DNA of 64,000 bases from Eulemur rufifrons (Eukaryota; Chordata; Mammalia; Primates; Lemuridae). The stretch spans positions 53,278,001 to 53,342,000 of the forward strand of contig NC_091010.1 in the NCBI RefSeq assembly GCF_041146395.1, in the 5' to 3' direction. This document shows, in pieces, positions 13,556 through 25,208 of this stretch; positions within the stretch are counted from its first letter, which is position 1, and each line of letters starts with the position of its first letter. The notes under the pieces are model-generated. The model made no database searches. It saw only the letters and a program-made list of their open reading frames with translations, and was not told the DNA's origin. The position numbers were made by a program, and so were the translations under genes.

Positions 13556-13850
13556 AAGCCAGGCGTGATGGCTCACATATGTAATCCTAGCACTCTGGGA
13601 GGTCAAGGCAGGAGGATCACTTGAGTTCTGGAGTTTGAGACCAGCCTGAGCAACAGTGAGACCCCGTCTCTACTAAAAATAGAAAAAAAAACAGCCAGGT
13701 GTGGTGTCGCATGCCTGTAGTCCCAGCTACTTAGGAGGCTGAGGCAGGAGGATTGCTTGAGCCCATGAGTCTGAGGTTGCTGTGAGCTAGGCTGATGCCA
13801 TGGCACTCTAGCCCCAGTGACAGAGAGATTCTGTCTCAAAAAAAAAAAAA
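13556..13850 (+). mobile_element. Alu SINE, strepsirrhine type
   Basis: A dimeric 7SL-derived Alu. The left arm starts 'gccaggcgtgatggctcaca', with an A-rich linker at about 13,679-13,692 and a right arm from 'cagccaggtgtggtg'. It ends in a 13-base A-tail. The right-arm end 'ctgtgagctaggctgatgcc' differs from the human type and is typical of lemur/loris Alus, the main taxonomic clue. The flanks 'aaaatccactgtca' and 'aaaatgtctattgtca' could be a diverged target-site duplication. The minus-strand frame at 13,603-13,839 is only antisense Alu. Confidence 0.95.
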
Positions 13851-15659
13851 ATGTCTATTGTCATCTCCTTCAAAATACAGAAGAGCTAGTGCTTACCTAT
13901 TATTTTAAAAAGCTCATATGATTTTTATTCAAAGATAGAACTTTCATAAAATTCATAAGATTACTAAAACCATATCTTTTTATGTACCTCTTCACAATTT
14001 TGAAAAGAGTTACAAAATCAAAAGATTAGCCAAGCATAACAGGTGATTAGCAGGTTATGGCATAATCAATCAAATACCATCCTATATTTGTGTTTGCAAA
14101 CTTAGGCTATTTCATAGTGGATAAGATTGATCAGTCTTGATATAGGCAAAGAACATGAACCATTTAAAAAGGGAAACTTTACCGTGGCAGTGATACCAAC
14201 ACAGTAAGTGATTATGGAAATAATTAGGATTAGTCAATCTAAGATGTATGTTCAAAAATGTAAGAAGGTTATATCAAACAGATTTTTATTGACTTTTACT
14301 TCCAAACAAATGTCCAACAGCAAAGCTTATGTAAAAATTAGTTTTCCATTAACCATTATATAGATCTATTAAGTCAGTCTTGCTAGCAAATGAGATTTCA
14401 TTATAATTTGTGACCTGCATTTTGGACATTCTACTGCCAAGGTCTAGCTTTGAATAAAGTAGGTATTTTTCAAATGGACAACATTGATATGTTTGTTCCT
14501 AATTGAAAAGCATAATATTACATCAAAATTAGTTTGTCCTTTAACTCAAAGACTATTCCAACTTTCTGTGTTTTCAATATCTTTACATAATGAATAACTA
14601 TATTCAGCTTATTTTATAATGCTTTTGTAGCCAAAAATCTCAGTAGAGATGCAGATGATCTTGAGTAAATCTCTGCACTTAAGATGAAATATTATAAAGA
14701 CTTTTGTGTCAAATATATTTCAAAGTTATTTCCACAGCAGTGCAAATCTTTTCACTCCCTCCTTCCACCCACATGCAACAGCATGAGCAAAATCAGCAGG
14801 AGTCCACAAAGAAAAATTGTTAGCAATTACAGGGAAGATGAAGTTGGAATACTTTACAAATAGTAGCATTATGTTAAAAACTTTTTATTATAAGATTGTA
14901 GAAAGTTCATAGATAAAAATAAATGTCAAGAATGGTTTTTAAGGCAACCATAATGATCACTTTCACTTATTTAATATTATTTTCTTCTTATGTCAAACTT
15001 CTTCATTGTGGGAAAAAATGTCAGGCCTTGTTAATAAAGGAAGAAAAACCAGATTATATTCAAATAAATATTCAACCAGTTAGAGGCCATCCAACTGGAG
15101 TGCATTTTCTATAATACTTATGAGATAAATATGGAAATTTCCTTTCCACAGCTTTAAGCTAAAATTCCTTTCCTGGTATTAAGACCTACTCTAAGGAACT
15201 ATGGAAAAACAGAGGCTGAAATACAACTGGGGCTTTAGAAGGCAGAGAAAGGGAAGAGCCAAATTTTGAAATGAATTTTACCAGATAACCAGACATTAGT
15301 AAAAACAAAGGCTAAAATAAAGTCAAGAAAAAGATGGAGGAAAGAGGTAAGATAAGGTTAGAAGTAAGAGCTCTTTGACATTTGGATAAACACATGCAAA
15401 ACTGTCTGTGGAAAGATTCATAAAGCAACTGAACTAATTAACAAATATTAGAGAAATTAAGACTTGTTCCAGCTTTCCCTCCAAAATATGTACATCTATT
15501 ATGTGTCAATAAAACTTAATTTTTAAAAAGGTCCAAGCTTTAACATTCAGCTTTATGAAATCTTTTGGAAATTAGAGGAAAAGGAAGAGATAATAATGAT
15601 TTACATCATAAAGAATTCCTGCAAAACAGAAATATTTAGACAATTATTTGTAACTCATT
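13851..15659. other. Unclassified AT-rich sequence
   Basis: No family recognised with confidence. At 15,485-15,530 a 'tatgtgtcaataaaacttaa' word resembles the terminal sequence of old L1 3' ends. It is too short to call. Confidence 0.4.
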
Positions 15660-15725
15660 AATCAAATATTTAGTGAGGACTATCTATATACCATGTACTG
15701 TAGTAAGTATTGAAAGTTTAAAAAT
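15660..15725 (-). repeat. L2/MIR terminal fragment, antisense
   Basis: The 'caaatatttagtgaggactat' and 'ataccatgtactgtagtaag' pattern is the decayed antisense L2/MIR end. Confidence 0.55.
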
Positions 15726-15979
15726 GAAAAATAAATCTTAAATTTCTAGCTTTGGTGATAGTAGTAAAACATGTATTGGACTAGTCTTCCAGAAAACAAA
15801 AATTATAAATTCTGGGGATAATAAAGACATGGAAGGCCAATCAAAAGCAGACAGGACTTGAAAGAAGGAAAGAAGTCTGATTGTGCTGGGGGTGGGGTGA
15901 GGTGGTGGTCCAAGGTTAAACTTCAAATGTATGTTAATGTGAAAAAATAATGGACAAAATGTAAATTTGAATTGGGATC

Positions 15980-17130
15980 TGGGGGGAATCACACAGAGCC
16001 AAAAAGCTCAATAAAGCCCAAAAAGAAAAGAGTCATTTCATATAGTGAAATGTGCTCCACACTAGAGCACAGTTTATTAAATCCACTGAAAACCAGAGAT
16101 AAAGAAAGCATTGTAAAAACAGCCAGAAGGAAAAAAAAAAAAAAATCCATTGCATATAAGGGAAAACAATAAGAATGATGGCTTAATTCTCACTGGAAAC
16201 AATGGACACTGAAAGAATTAGAATAACTTTTTTAAATAACTACATGGGGGAAGCGATCAAACTAAAATTCTATATTCAGCAAACAATTCTGTAAAAAATA
16301 AAAGAAAAAACAAAAATATTTCTGATAATTAAAACAATCCCAGATAATCACCACCAGACTATGTACAATACACAAGACATGTTAAAACGAGTGTGTTAGG
16401 CTAAAGAGAAATAATATCAAAAGGGAATTTGGATCTACAAGAAAAAATAATAACTGGAAATGATAAATGCAATAATTTCCTTTCTCTCCTCTGTCTCTAA
16501 AGTTTTTAAGAAACAATTGACTCTTCAAAGCAAAAAGAATGCACTTTTGGGTTTATAACAAATACAGAAGTAACTGTAGAAGTTGTAAGGAGGTTATAAA
16601 TGGAATTATACTGATTTAAGATTCTTCTATAATATGTGGAATGTTATATCATTAATTTAAGGTAGACTGGATAACGTAAGAGTACATATTATTTTTAATA
16701 AGAATACTAAACCTATGTCAATAACAACATGCAAACAGATGTAGGTTAAATACCAATAAAGTAGATAAAATTTAATACTAAAAATAATTAACATGAAAAG
16801 AAAAGAGAAATAAAAATATCAAGAAGGGTAGGAACAAACAGAAAACAAATAATAAAATGCTGTGTTAAACCTAACCATATCGGTGACTATAGTAAATATA
16901 AATGGAGTATTTACTGAAATTAAAAGACAGAGACCTTATGAATGAATTGAAAAAAATATCCAACTATATATTGTATATGATAAATAGACTTTTTGTATGA
17001 AAGTAAAGTTTAAAGTAAAGGAATGGGAAAATATATTCTATGCAAACACTAAGAATTATTATGAGAGCTAAAGCATGACATTTCACAATGATAAAATGGG
17101 AAATTTATCAAGTAAATATAACAATATATC
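15980..17130 (+). repeat. Ancient LINE-1 (L1M class) 5'-side fragment
   Basis: Follows the order I recall for old mammalian L1 5'-region and ORF sequence: 'aacagccagaaggaaaaa', 'tcactggaaacaatggacac', 'aaattctatattcagcaaac', 'aaacctaaccatatcggtga', 'aaattaaaagacagagacct', 'tctatgcaaacactaagaat' and 'acaatgataaaatgggaaat'. Many frameshifts; no intact frame. Confidence 0.7.
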
Positions 17131-17439
17131 TTCTCTCTGGCTGATTTTTTTCCATCATTTTTATTTGAAATGTTTATTTTATCATACTGTTTTAGCAATA
17201 TAGTATTTCACATATTATTAAAATATCCAATTGTATGGGTAAAGGAGTATCACTTTCTCTCAAGAAAAAACAGTCCAGGACATGAACCCTTCTAAGATGG
17301 AGATGAAGACTGCTCTAGACTCTGGATGGAGGCAGCTAATTATAGAAAGAGAGGTATAAGGGACAATGAAGAAAATGGGGAAACAAAGTCCACATGATGC
17401 ACAGAACTCAGAGCAACTATCTAAAACATAAGTTAACAT
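17131..17439. other. Unclassified sequence
   Basis: Nothing recognised. A minus-strand frame at 17,260-17,469 has no known domain. Confidence 0.4.
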
Positions 17440-17995
17440 CATGCTGCTTCTATGTTCAAAGCCTTCCAAAACCTAATGGTTTCAAATCTTGGTATAAAGT
17501 CAATGTCCTTACATGACCTGGGCTGATGCAATCTCTCTGACTTCAGCTTGTACTACCTTACCCCTTTATCATTCGTGGTGGACACACTGGCCTCCTCACA
17601 GTTCCAGGCTATTTGCTTTGCCTAGACATCTTTCTTGCAGATATTTCCATTGTTTAATTATTCACCTACTTAAAGTCTTTCTCAAATATTACCTTTGATG
17701 AGGTCCAACTTTATCATTTCATTTGAATGTGCAATAACTCTAATCATTGACTCCTTCTTACTTTTATTTTTGTTATTATTGATGTTGTTGTTTACAAAAC
17801 ACCCTCTTCTAAATACACTACGTTTTAATTTACTTGTTATATCATCATTTATTGCCTATCTTTCCTCACTAGAACATAAGGTAAAGAATAGCAAATTTTT
17901 TTGTATATATCTTTTGTTTGTTGATGTATCTCCAAGCTCCTAGAACAGTGCTTTTCATATAGTAGGTACCTAAAATGTTTTTGAGTAAATGGAGA
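17440..17995 (+). repeat. LINE-2, 3' half
   Basis: L2 landmarks appear in order: 'aaagtcaatgtccttacatg', 'acactggcctcctcacagtt', 'ctttgcctagacatctttct', 'tcactagaacataaggtaaa' and the 3' terminal 'ctcctagaacagtgcttttc' with 'tagtaggtacctaaaatg'. One of the longest L2 relics here. The open frames across it are remnants or chance. Confidence 0.8.
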
Positions 17996-18524
17996 AATTT
18001 TAAAGGAATATTTAAAAAATAATGCTTAAGAAAAATTTGGGTGCATTTCATATTGATAGAATAGTTATGAAATCTACAATGTAAATATAATTTAAAATAT
18101 TTAAGTGAAATTTTTATTCCATTTGATTTTCAGAGAAAATAATAAGAAGAAGTTCTAAGTGGCTTTAAGGCAGTCTAAAGAAAAATTCTATGCAAAATAA
18201 TCTCTTAGGATCCCTTGTATTTTTTTTGGTGTCCTCTGAGGAAGAACATTAGATAATAAGTGAATATAGGAACCTTCCCCAATCAAACACTTGGGAGAGT
18301 TTAGCTTTCCTGCAGTTAGCTTTGTTATATATAAAGCATTTGGAGTGCTTCCTATTTAAATATATTAAATGTTCACAGATATTCCTATTCTGTTTATGTT
18401 ATTCAAATTCTGTATGTACAATATTTCTTTTCAGAAGCAAACAATTTTGGAGATACTATATGAATAATAAGAACGTATTTGTTTTATATTGAATGGTGCA
18501 TGTCTTATGGTAAAAAAAAAAAAA
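17996..18524. other. Unclassified AT-rich sequence
   Basis: No family recognised; a 15-base A-run ends it at about 18,513-18,526. Confidence 0.4.
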
Positions 18525-18526
18525 AA

Positions 18527-18727
18527 GTCTTTAGCATCAAATAAACCTGAGATTAAATTCAGTTCTTTTCTCTACAAGGTATGCAGCCTTGAGCATATTG
18601 CTTAACTTGTTAGAATCTTTAGTTGAATAAACTAGATTTGGGATGATGATAATACCTACTAGTTTATTATAAGGATTAAACAAGATAATGGATATACTAT
18701 ATAGTGAGCAAAGACAGTGTCTGGAAC
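18527..18727 (+). repeat. MIR SINE, 3' end next to an L1 insertion
   Basis: Has 'cctgagattaaattcagttc', 'gcttaacttgttagaatctt', 'gatgataatacctactagtt' and 'gcaaagacagtgtctgg', the MIR order. It runs up to the L1 insertion starting at about 18,740. Confidence 0.8.
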
Positions 18728-20005
18728 AAGAGACAATCCTTTGTGCTTAAGGATTCTTTGGCTATATGGGGTCTTCTCTGGTTCCATATGAAGTATAGAA
18801 TTATTTTTTCTAGATCTGCAAAAAATGATGGTGGTATTTTAATAAGTATTGCATTGAATCTGTGGTATAGACATTTTAACAATGTTGATTCTGCCAATCC
18901 ATGAGCATGGTATCTTTTTCCATCTGTTTACATCTTCTGCTATTTCCTTCCTCAATGTTTCATAGGTGTTGCATTTCAGGGAAATGCAAATCAAAATCAC
19001 AAAGAGATATCACTTAATTCCAGTGAAAATGGCTTTTACTAAAGATCCCCAAAACAAATGCTGGCATGGTTGCAGAGAAGTAAGTACACTCATACACTGT
19101 TGATGGGATTGGAAACTTGTACAACCTCTATGGAAAGCAATACGAAGATACCTCAAAGAACTAAAAGTAGAACTACCATTTGATCCAGAAATCCCACTAC
19201 AGGGTATTTACCCAAAGGGAAAAAAAAATCATTCTATAAAAAAGATACCTGCACTCAAATGTTTATAGCAGCACAATTCACAGTTACAAAGATATGGAAA
19301 CAACCTAAGTGCCCACCAATACATGAGTGGATTGATAAAATGTGGTGTATGTATACCATGGAATATTACTGAGACATTAGAAAACGTGGTGAACTAATAA
19401 TACTCTTGTATTAACCTGGATGGAACTGGAGACCATTCTTCTATGTGAAGTATCACAAGACTGGAAAAACAAACACCACATGTACTTATCATTAAATCGG
19501 AACTAATGGATCAACACTTATGTGCACATATGGAAACAACATTAATCGGAAATCAAGCAGGTGGGAGGGGGGAGGAAGGGATGGGTAAACTGACACCTAA
19601 TGAGTACAATACACATTATCTGGGGGATGGGCACATTTATAACTTTGACTCCAATGGTATAAAAGCAATTTATGTAACCAAAACATTTGTACCCTGTAAT
19701 ATTCTGAAATTTAAAATATATATATATTAAGATAAATGAAGTAAGCCAGATGCAAAAAACCACATATTGTATGATTCTATTTACATGAAATGTCCAGAAT
19801 AGGTAAAAATCTATAGAGAAATAAAGTAGATTATTGGCTGTCAGGGGCTGGGGGAAAGTGGGAATGCAGGGGTGACTCTTAATGGGTAAAGAGTTTCTTT
19901 GTGGAATCGTAAAAATGGTCTGCAATTAGATAGTAGTGATGGCTACACAACCTTGTGAATAGTTTAAAATCACTGAATTTTATACTTAAACAAAAGAGAC
20001 AATCC
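18728..20005 (+). mobile_element. 5'-inverted LINE-1 joined to an older L1 3' end, with candidate 12-bp target duplication
   Basis: Three parts. 18,740 to about 18,970 is L1 ORF2 in antisense ('tggttccatatgaagtatag', 'ttgattctgccaatccatga'). About 18,975-19,725 is the L1 3' end in sense ('gaaatgcaaatcaaaatcac', 'ggtatttacccaaagggaaa', 'ccatggaatattactgagac') ending in an AT-rich tail. About 19,731-19,993 is a different, older L1 3' UTR ('gaagtaagccagatgcaaaa', 'ttattggctgtcaggggctg', 'actgaattttatacttaaa'). The 12-base word 'aagagacaatcc' occurs exactly at 18,728-18,739 and 19,994-20,005. The inverted part points to twin priming. The frames at 18,697-18,904 and 19,506-19,925 are fragments or shadows of this element. 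Confidence 0.8.
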
Positions 20006-20019
20006 ATAATATTACTGAT

Positions 20020-20290
20020 CATAACTGATATTTATGGAATACTTACATTTCAAACACTCTCATAATATGTTTATTATTTCCTTCATTCCACAGACCAATC
20101 TGGTGAGGTAGCCATTACTATTCATATTTTACATGTGAGAAAATCAAGACTTCAGGGGGTAACTGGATTGCCTAAAATCACTGGGCTTGGAAGCAGCCAA
20201 AGGGAATTTTAACTCAAGCATTTTCTGAAACCAGAGGTAGAAGAATTAACCCACATTTTGTACTGTGCTTAGCATTCCACATGGGATTAT
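20020..20290 (-). repeat. MIR SINE, antisense
   Basis: Has 'tgatatttatggaatactta', 'gtgaggtagccattactatt', 'attttacatgtgagaaaatc' and 'ttgcctaaaatcactgggct', the antisense MIR order. Confidence 0.8.
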
Positions 20291-21059
20291 GGTGGTTCCC
20301 TTTCCCATTTCCCTCAGATTCAAAAAAGACCTGCACTGCCTGTAATTTCAGAGAAAATTAAATAAAACAATTTGTCTATGCCCTTTAGTTTTTATGTATT
20401 TATATATTAAGATGCTCAGAGAGTTCCTTCTTTCTCCATTTTTCTTTGTCATCTTTACCAAACCATTGACTTTATTAATATCTGCTTTACTTGAGGAGGT
20501 GGAGCGTCTGGTTTCTGAATTCAGTGCACACAGGCTCCAAAATCAAGAAACGAAATCTTCCAAAAACTATGTTTGGGGTTGCTGTGTTTATGGCAACAAC
20601 CACAGGTGTAGGATGGCATGAAATGGGAGCAAAAGTGTATAAAGAGGGAGCCTGAAGTGTATTTCAGAACAAGAAGCAAAGGAATAGACAGAATAAAGGG
20701 CCTCTGAAATGGGGAAGCCTTTCCTGCTTGTGTGCTCAAGGAAAACACTGAATAAGAACTTGGGGAAACAAACCAACACATAAGAGTAAAACTTAAAAAC
20801 ACTGCACTGCACAAGTAAACTGTTCCAACTCTGCTGAGTGGAGACATCAAAGGTACAAGAAAGCTGAGAGGCTGCCCTGTATATATTCTAAGCACGGGTT
20901 TTTCAAAGAGCTGTGTAAAATGCTTTGAAGCTAAACAATAAAGTTTCTCCATACAGAGTCAGAACTTGGCTAAAACTATAATAAAGGGAAAAATAAAGGA
21001 GAGGAAAAAGAGAGGTGACAGAGAGTTTCAGTCCAGTCAGAAGAGTGGCATTAATTACA
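20291..21059. other. Unclassified sequence
   Basis: No repeat recognised. The minus-strand frames at 20,521-20,952 overlap each other and have no known domain. Confidence 0.4.
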
Positions 21060-21350
21060 AAATATACTGAGCTCTTACTAGATAGGTATCAGTCACTGTT
21101 TGACACTACATATACATATATATGTGTATACATAAGCACACACACATACACATATACATATATACACATCCGTATTTGTGTGTATATTTATATCTGCAAT
21201 ATCATTTGATCCTTAGACAACTCTGTAAGAAGGGAATTATTATCTACTTTACAGGGATTACAAAATTGAGGCTTAAAATAGTAAGTATGAGGCCTAAGAT
21301 TGCCCAGCTATTTAATTTAAAGGCAGGATTTAAATACAAATCTACACTAT
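21060..21350 (-). repeat. MIR SINE, antisense, with an internal CA/TA microsatellite
   Basis: MIR blocks 'tactgagctcttactagata' (left) and 'caatatcatttgatccttag', 'aattattatctactttacag', 'gattgcccagctatttaatt' (right) are separated by an alternating CA/TA tract at about 21,108-21,190. The tract has grown inside the SINE. Confidence 0.8.
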
Positions 21351-22439
21351 TTGTAAGTACTTTCTCTTAATTACTACTCTGTCTTTTTAGGAAAGTATCT
21401 TTCCAGTTCATGTTGGAATTATTGACTGAGCCTTCCCAGCAGCAGCCATATTTACCAACATGAAAAAGAATGTTCCGTTCTACAGTTTTCAGCAATTTGC
21501 TGTTCATGGCCACATAATGTTATCCACAACCTATTAAATACATATCATATCCTCTGTGCCAGAAATGAAAATCTCTTTAAATAAGCAATTGAGCCTTACT
21601 GTTATTTTATTTTTATCTAACCCCCCTCTACTCACTGCCTTATCTTATGCAATAAGAAAAATACCATATTAGTTGTCTTCAGAGTATATGAAAATATCTG
21701 AGCTGTCAAGAGAATTTAACAATAGTGTATAAACATAACAGATAATTTCTGTTATGAAGTATCTTCTTTTCTTGGCCAAATCTCTTCCTGGAATCTACTG
21801 GAATATCACACTTGGTTGGGCACTTGACTTTGTTACTTTGTTGGTTATATGTACAGTGACCATAAAATGTACCATTCAACCTGGAAGTTTTGGAGAGTTT
21901 ACTACTGAACAGAGTATCTGGATAATAAATGTATATTGAGACTATTCTTGGTAAACTGAGACAATAAATTGCTTCATCTCCTAGGAAGTGTGAAGTATTA
22001 TATTTTAGACAAATTTAAACATTCTTGGGCTTTTACTGTCAAACCAAAGATGTATCTTTCCACTTTCAGGTACTTACTTGCAGCCCAGAGATGCACTAGA
22101 TTCCTCAAAGAAGAGGCTGGTTTGCTCAAAATGAAAGGACAATGAGTGCTGGATGTCTGGGTCTTGTTTGATAGGAACTTAAACATGTCTTTATAGATAA
22201 CTCAAGTCATTCCTTCCCTACATTCTACTTATAACATGGTCTGGGCTGCCAGGTTGTGCAAGGTTTACAACATCCAAAGACATACATACCTTCCCCTGTT
22301 CCTCCAATTCACTCATGGATATGAGCTTAATGCTCTTACCCTCTGAAACTAGGCAATTCTATATATTTCTATATCTTATTAGCCACTCAAAACACAGCCT
22401 TCATCTATGCACCTCCATTATTACTTTTATGTGCATTTT
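21351..22439. other. Unclassified sequence
   Basis: About 1.1 kb with no recognised repeat, RNA or coding signature. Confidence 0.4.
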
Positions 22440-22640
22440 TGAAAATTTAGATTTTTTGGTGTTACATACCATACCCAATTTTTATCCAAAATGGAGAAAA
22501 TCACTCAAATACTGTGTTTCTGTAAATCATGGGAACTCCTTAAGGGCAAGGGGTCTCATTTTATAAATAATTTATGTATCCTCAATATTGCTATTAAGCA
22601 TGTTTCAATGTATATTATTGAATAGATAAATTAATTATTT
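22440..22640 (+). repeat. LINE-2 3' end
   Basis: Has 'gggaactccttaagggcaag', 'tttatgtatcctcaatattg' and 'tgtatattattgaatagata', a decayed L2 terminus. Confidence 0.65.
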
Positions 22641-23319
22641 GTTGAAAACTAATGATTGAAATTGAGAAGGACTTGAATTATCTAATAACAATCATTTTCA
22701 GCAAAGGATTCATGAGGTAAATCCACACCCAGAATCCTCTCACCCCTGTTTTAGTATCTTCTAAATTCTGTTTTATTGGGAAAAAAAAATCTATATTTGA
22801 AATTCCTAAATTCTAGCATGTTGCTTAAAAACTTAACCATTTTGACCCATGACATCTTCTGAGACCCGGATGGGTGGATCAATTTACTTTATGGAGACCC
22901 ATAAACAGCTGTCCACAATAATTTCTAATGATTTCATTTGATTCTAACACATGATGTCCCGACCCCATCATCTGAGTCCATCTGTGAGAATGGCAGGGAG
23001 CCTTCAAGCAAGGTGGCAAGCCCTAGGCCATCTGCAGCCTGGCACAGGTAGGAGGAGAAGGTGGGTGGGGTGGATCTGGCAGAAGGATGTTGCCACAAGG
23101 CCAAGTCCTCCCATAGCAGCAGCTTGGCCACCTCTCAATTTGCCCTTCTTTGCTTTCATTCATGGCTAATAACAGCCAGAGACAAAAAAAAAAAAGAGTA
23201 TAAAATGAAACCTAGTGAAATCCATGAAATAAAAGGAACTAAAAGTGGCCTAAAGGTCAATTGGGTTGGGATTAGGAATTGAAGGAAAAAAAGGCATTAA
23301 AAAGTTTATGGACATAGAG
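22641..23319. other. Unclassified sequence
   Basis: Includes a less AT-rich part at about 22,945-23,120 with no family assignment. Overlapping frames there on both strands have no domain. Confidence 0.4.
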
Positions 23320-23400
23320 TGCTGGATCTAAATGATAACTTAGAGTAAAAAGCTCTACTTCTATAGGTGACAAAACTGAGGTCCAGAGAGAAGTGATGTA
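23320..23400 (-). repeat. MIR fragment, antisense
   Basis: 'gtgacaaaactgaggtccag' plus 'agagaagtgatg' is the antisense MIR core. The rest is missing or eroded, followed by an A-run at about 23,423. Confidence 0.6.
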
Positions 23401-23439
23401 TTTATTTATTCCTCATAAATCCAAAAAAAAAAAAAAAAA

Positions 23440-23575
23440 TCTGTCTGTTTACTTTTGCTATATAGTGAGCCCCAAGAAGGTAACAATTATCTGTTTTGTT
23501 CAAGGAAGTATCCCAACATCTCAGAACAGTGTTGGAAACATAGTAGCCATTTATTAAATATGTGGAAATAAATCT
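23440..23575 (+). repeat. LINE-2 3' end
   Basis: Has 'gccccaagaaggtaacaatt', 'tgttttgttcaaggaagtat' and 'gaacagtgttggaaacatag' followed by 'tagccatttattaaatatg', the L2 terminus. Confidence 0.8.
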
Positions 23576-23775
23576 AAAAGATTTCTGTTGTCAAAGTCAG
23601 TGTAACATATTTTTAAGAACTTAAAGTCATAGTTAGATATAATTTTGAATGCTAATTACTGATAACCATCTAATAGACATGTAATTTGGGGCTAGTTACA
23701 GTTTTGATTGGATGGAGAAGGAACAAAGCCCTAGATTTGTAGAGTCAACCCACATTATTTTATGTCCTGTATGGA

Positions 23776-23994
23776 ATAAAAGAAGGAAGGAGGAAGAAAG
23801 GAAGGAAGGAGGGGAAAGAGAGATGAGGGAAAGGGGAGAAGGGAGGTAAGAGGGAGAAGGGAGGGAAGGAGGGAGAGAAATAGTAAGGGTGGAAAAATGA
23901 AAGTAACGCAGAGAAAAACAGGGAGGGAGAAGTGAAAGAGGAAGAAGAAGAAAAGGAAGAGAATAAGAGAATGAAAAATAAGAAGGGAAAGATC
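23776..23994. repeat. GGAA/GA-rich polypurine tract
   Basis: About 220 bases of almost pure purine on the plus strand, with many GGAA and GGGA units, the densest at 23,781-23,880. The minus-strand frame at 23,760-24,134 (rich in Phe, Ser, Leu, Pro) is simply the complement of this tract. Confidence 0.95.
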
Positions 23995-24840
23995 ATCAGT
24001 CCTGTGAAAAGATGTTCAACATCAGTGGACGTTGGAGAAATACAAATTATAACCACAATGAGATACCACTTCATACTAATTAAAATGGCTATTATAAAAC
24101 AAACAAAAAAGCCTCTGAAAACAAGAAATATCAAAGTATTAGTGAGGACATGGAGAAATTAGAACTTTTGCGCACTGCAGGTGTGAAGATAAAATGGTGC
24201 AGCCACTGTGGAAAACAGTTTGGTGGTTCCTCAAAAGGGTAACCATAGAATTACCCTATGATCCAACAATTTCACTTCTGGGTATATATGCAAAAGAACT
24301 GACAGCAAGGACCCCAACAAATACTTGTACACCAGTGTCCTTAGTATTATTCACAATAGCTAAAAGGTGGAAATAGCCCAAATGTTCATCAGCAGATGAA
24401 CAGATAAACAAAATATGATATATAGTTACAATAGGATATTTTATAACCTTAAAAAGGAATACAATTCTGATGCATGCTACAATTAGTTGGACTGGGAGAC
24501 ATTATGTTAAGTGAAATAAGTCAGACACAAAGAATATATTGGATGATTCCATTCATATTAAGTACCTAGAATAAATAGTCGAATTCATAGAGACAGAAAG
24601 TAGAATACAGGTTACTAGGGGCTGGAGTGTCTTCCAGAAGGAGAGGGAAATGAGGAGTTTTTGTTTAATGGCTACAGAGTTTCTGTTTGAGATGATGAAA
24701 AGGTGCTAGAAATGAACAGTGGTTATGGTTGTGCAACATTGTTAATGCATTTAATTCCAGTGAATTACATACTTACGTATGGTTAAAATGTTAGTTTTAT
24801 GTGTACTTCATCACAGTAAATACATTAAAAGAGAAAGCTA
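23995..24840 (+). mobile_element. LINE-1 3' end, older (L1M-like) subfamily
   Basis: Contains ORF2 C-terminal DNA ('ccacaatgagataccacttc', 'caatttcacttctgggtata', 'caatagctaaaaggtggaaa'), then an L1M-type 3' UTR ('taagtgaaataagtcagaca', 'gggctggagtgtcttcca', 'ttcatcacagtaaatacatt'). It starts right after the purine tract and lacks everything upstream. The frames at 23,932-24,376 are its ORF2 remnants. Confidence 0.9.
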
Positions 24841-25122
24841 AGGAAGACTAATGAACAAATAGAAGGAAATCTTTAAAAAAAAAATGTACTAGGATTTTGC
24901 TGCCTACTCAGTCATAACTCCCTCACTTTTCTCATACCTGACAGAGTATGAGTAATAGTAAAGGAAAATGAGGATAACTTCATCCAAATTTCCACAATAA
25001 TATTTTAAGACAGTTGTAAGCAGAGACAAGCCAATCAGATCATTGAATTTCTCTGACCATATGTTTTTTCTTTATATGTTAAAATTTAGAATTTTTTTTG
25101 ATATTTATAAGAAGCAAATCTC
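24841..25122. other. Unclassified sequence
   Basis: Short stretch between an L1 and the duplicated segment; nothing recognised. Confidence 0.4.
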
Positions 25123-25208
25123 AGAGTTCTGCTGATCCAAAAGTACTTTCACAATTGCCAACCACTGCATAAAATATCCAGAGAAGACTACAAAATTCAA
25201 TTCCCCAG
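25123..25208. repeat. 86-bp direct duplication, copy A
   Basis: Aligns without gaps to 28,161-28,246; I count 77 of 86 matches by eye. The source family is not recognised. The minus-strand frame across it (25,105-25,353) is open, but the two copies differ mostly at amino-acid-changing positions, which argues against coding. Confidence 0.85.

Noticed and set aside
13603..13839. Minus-strand 78-residue frame with a good-looking protein sequence
   Set aside because: Standard antisense Alu translation.
23760..24134. 124-residue minus frame rich in Phe, Ser and Leu, resembling a membrane protein
   Set aside because: It is the complement of the polypurine tract; composition alone makes it look hydrophobic.
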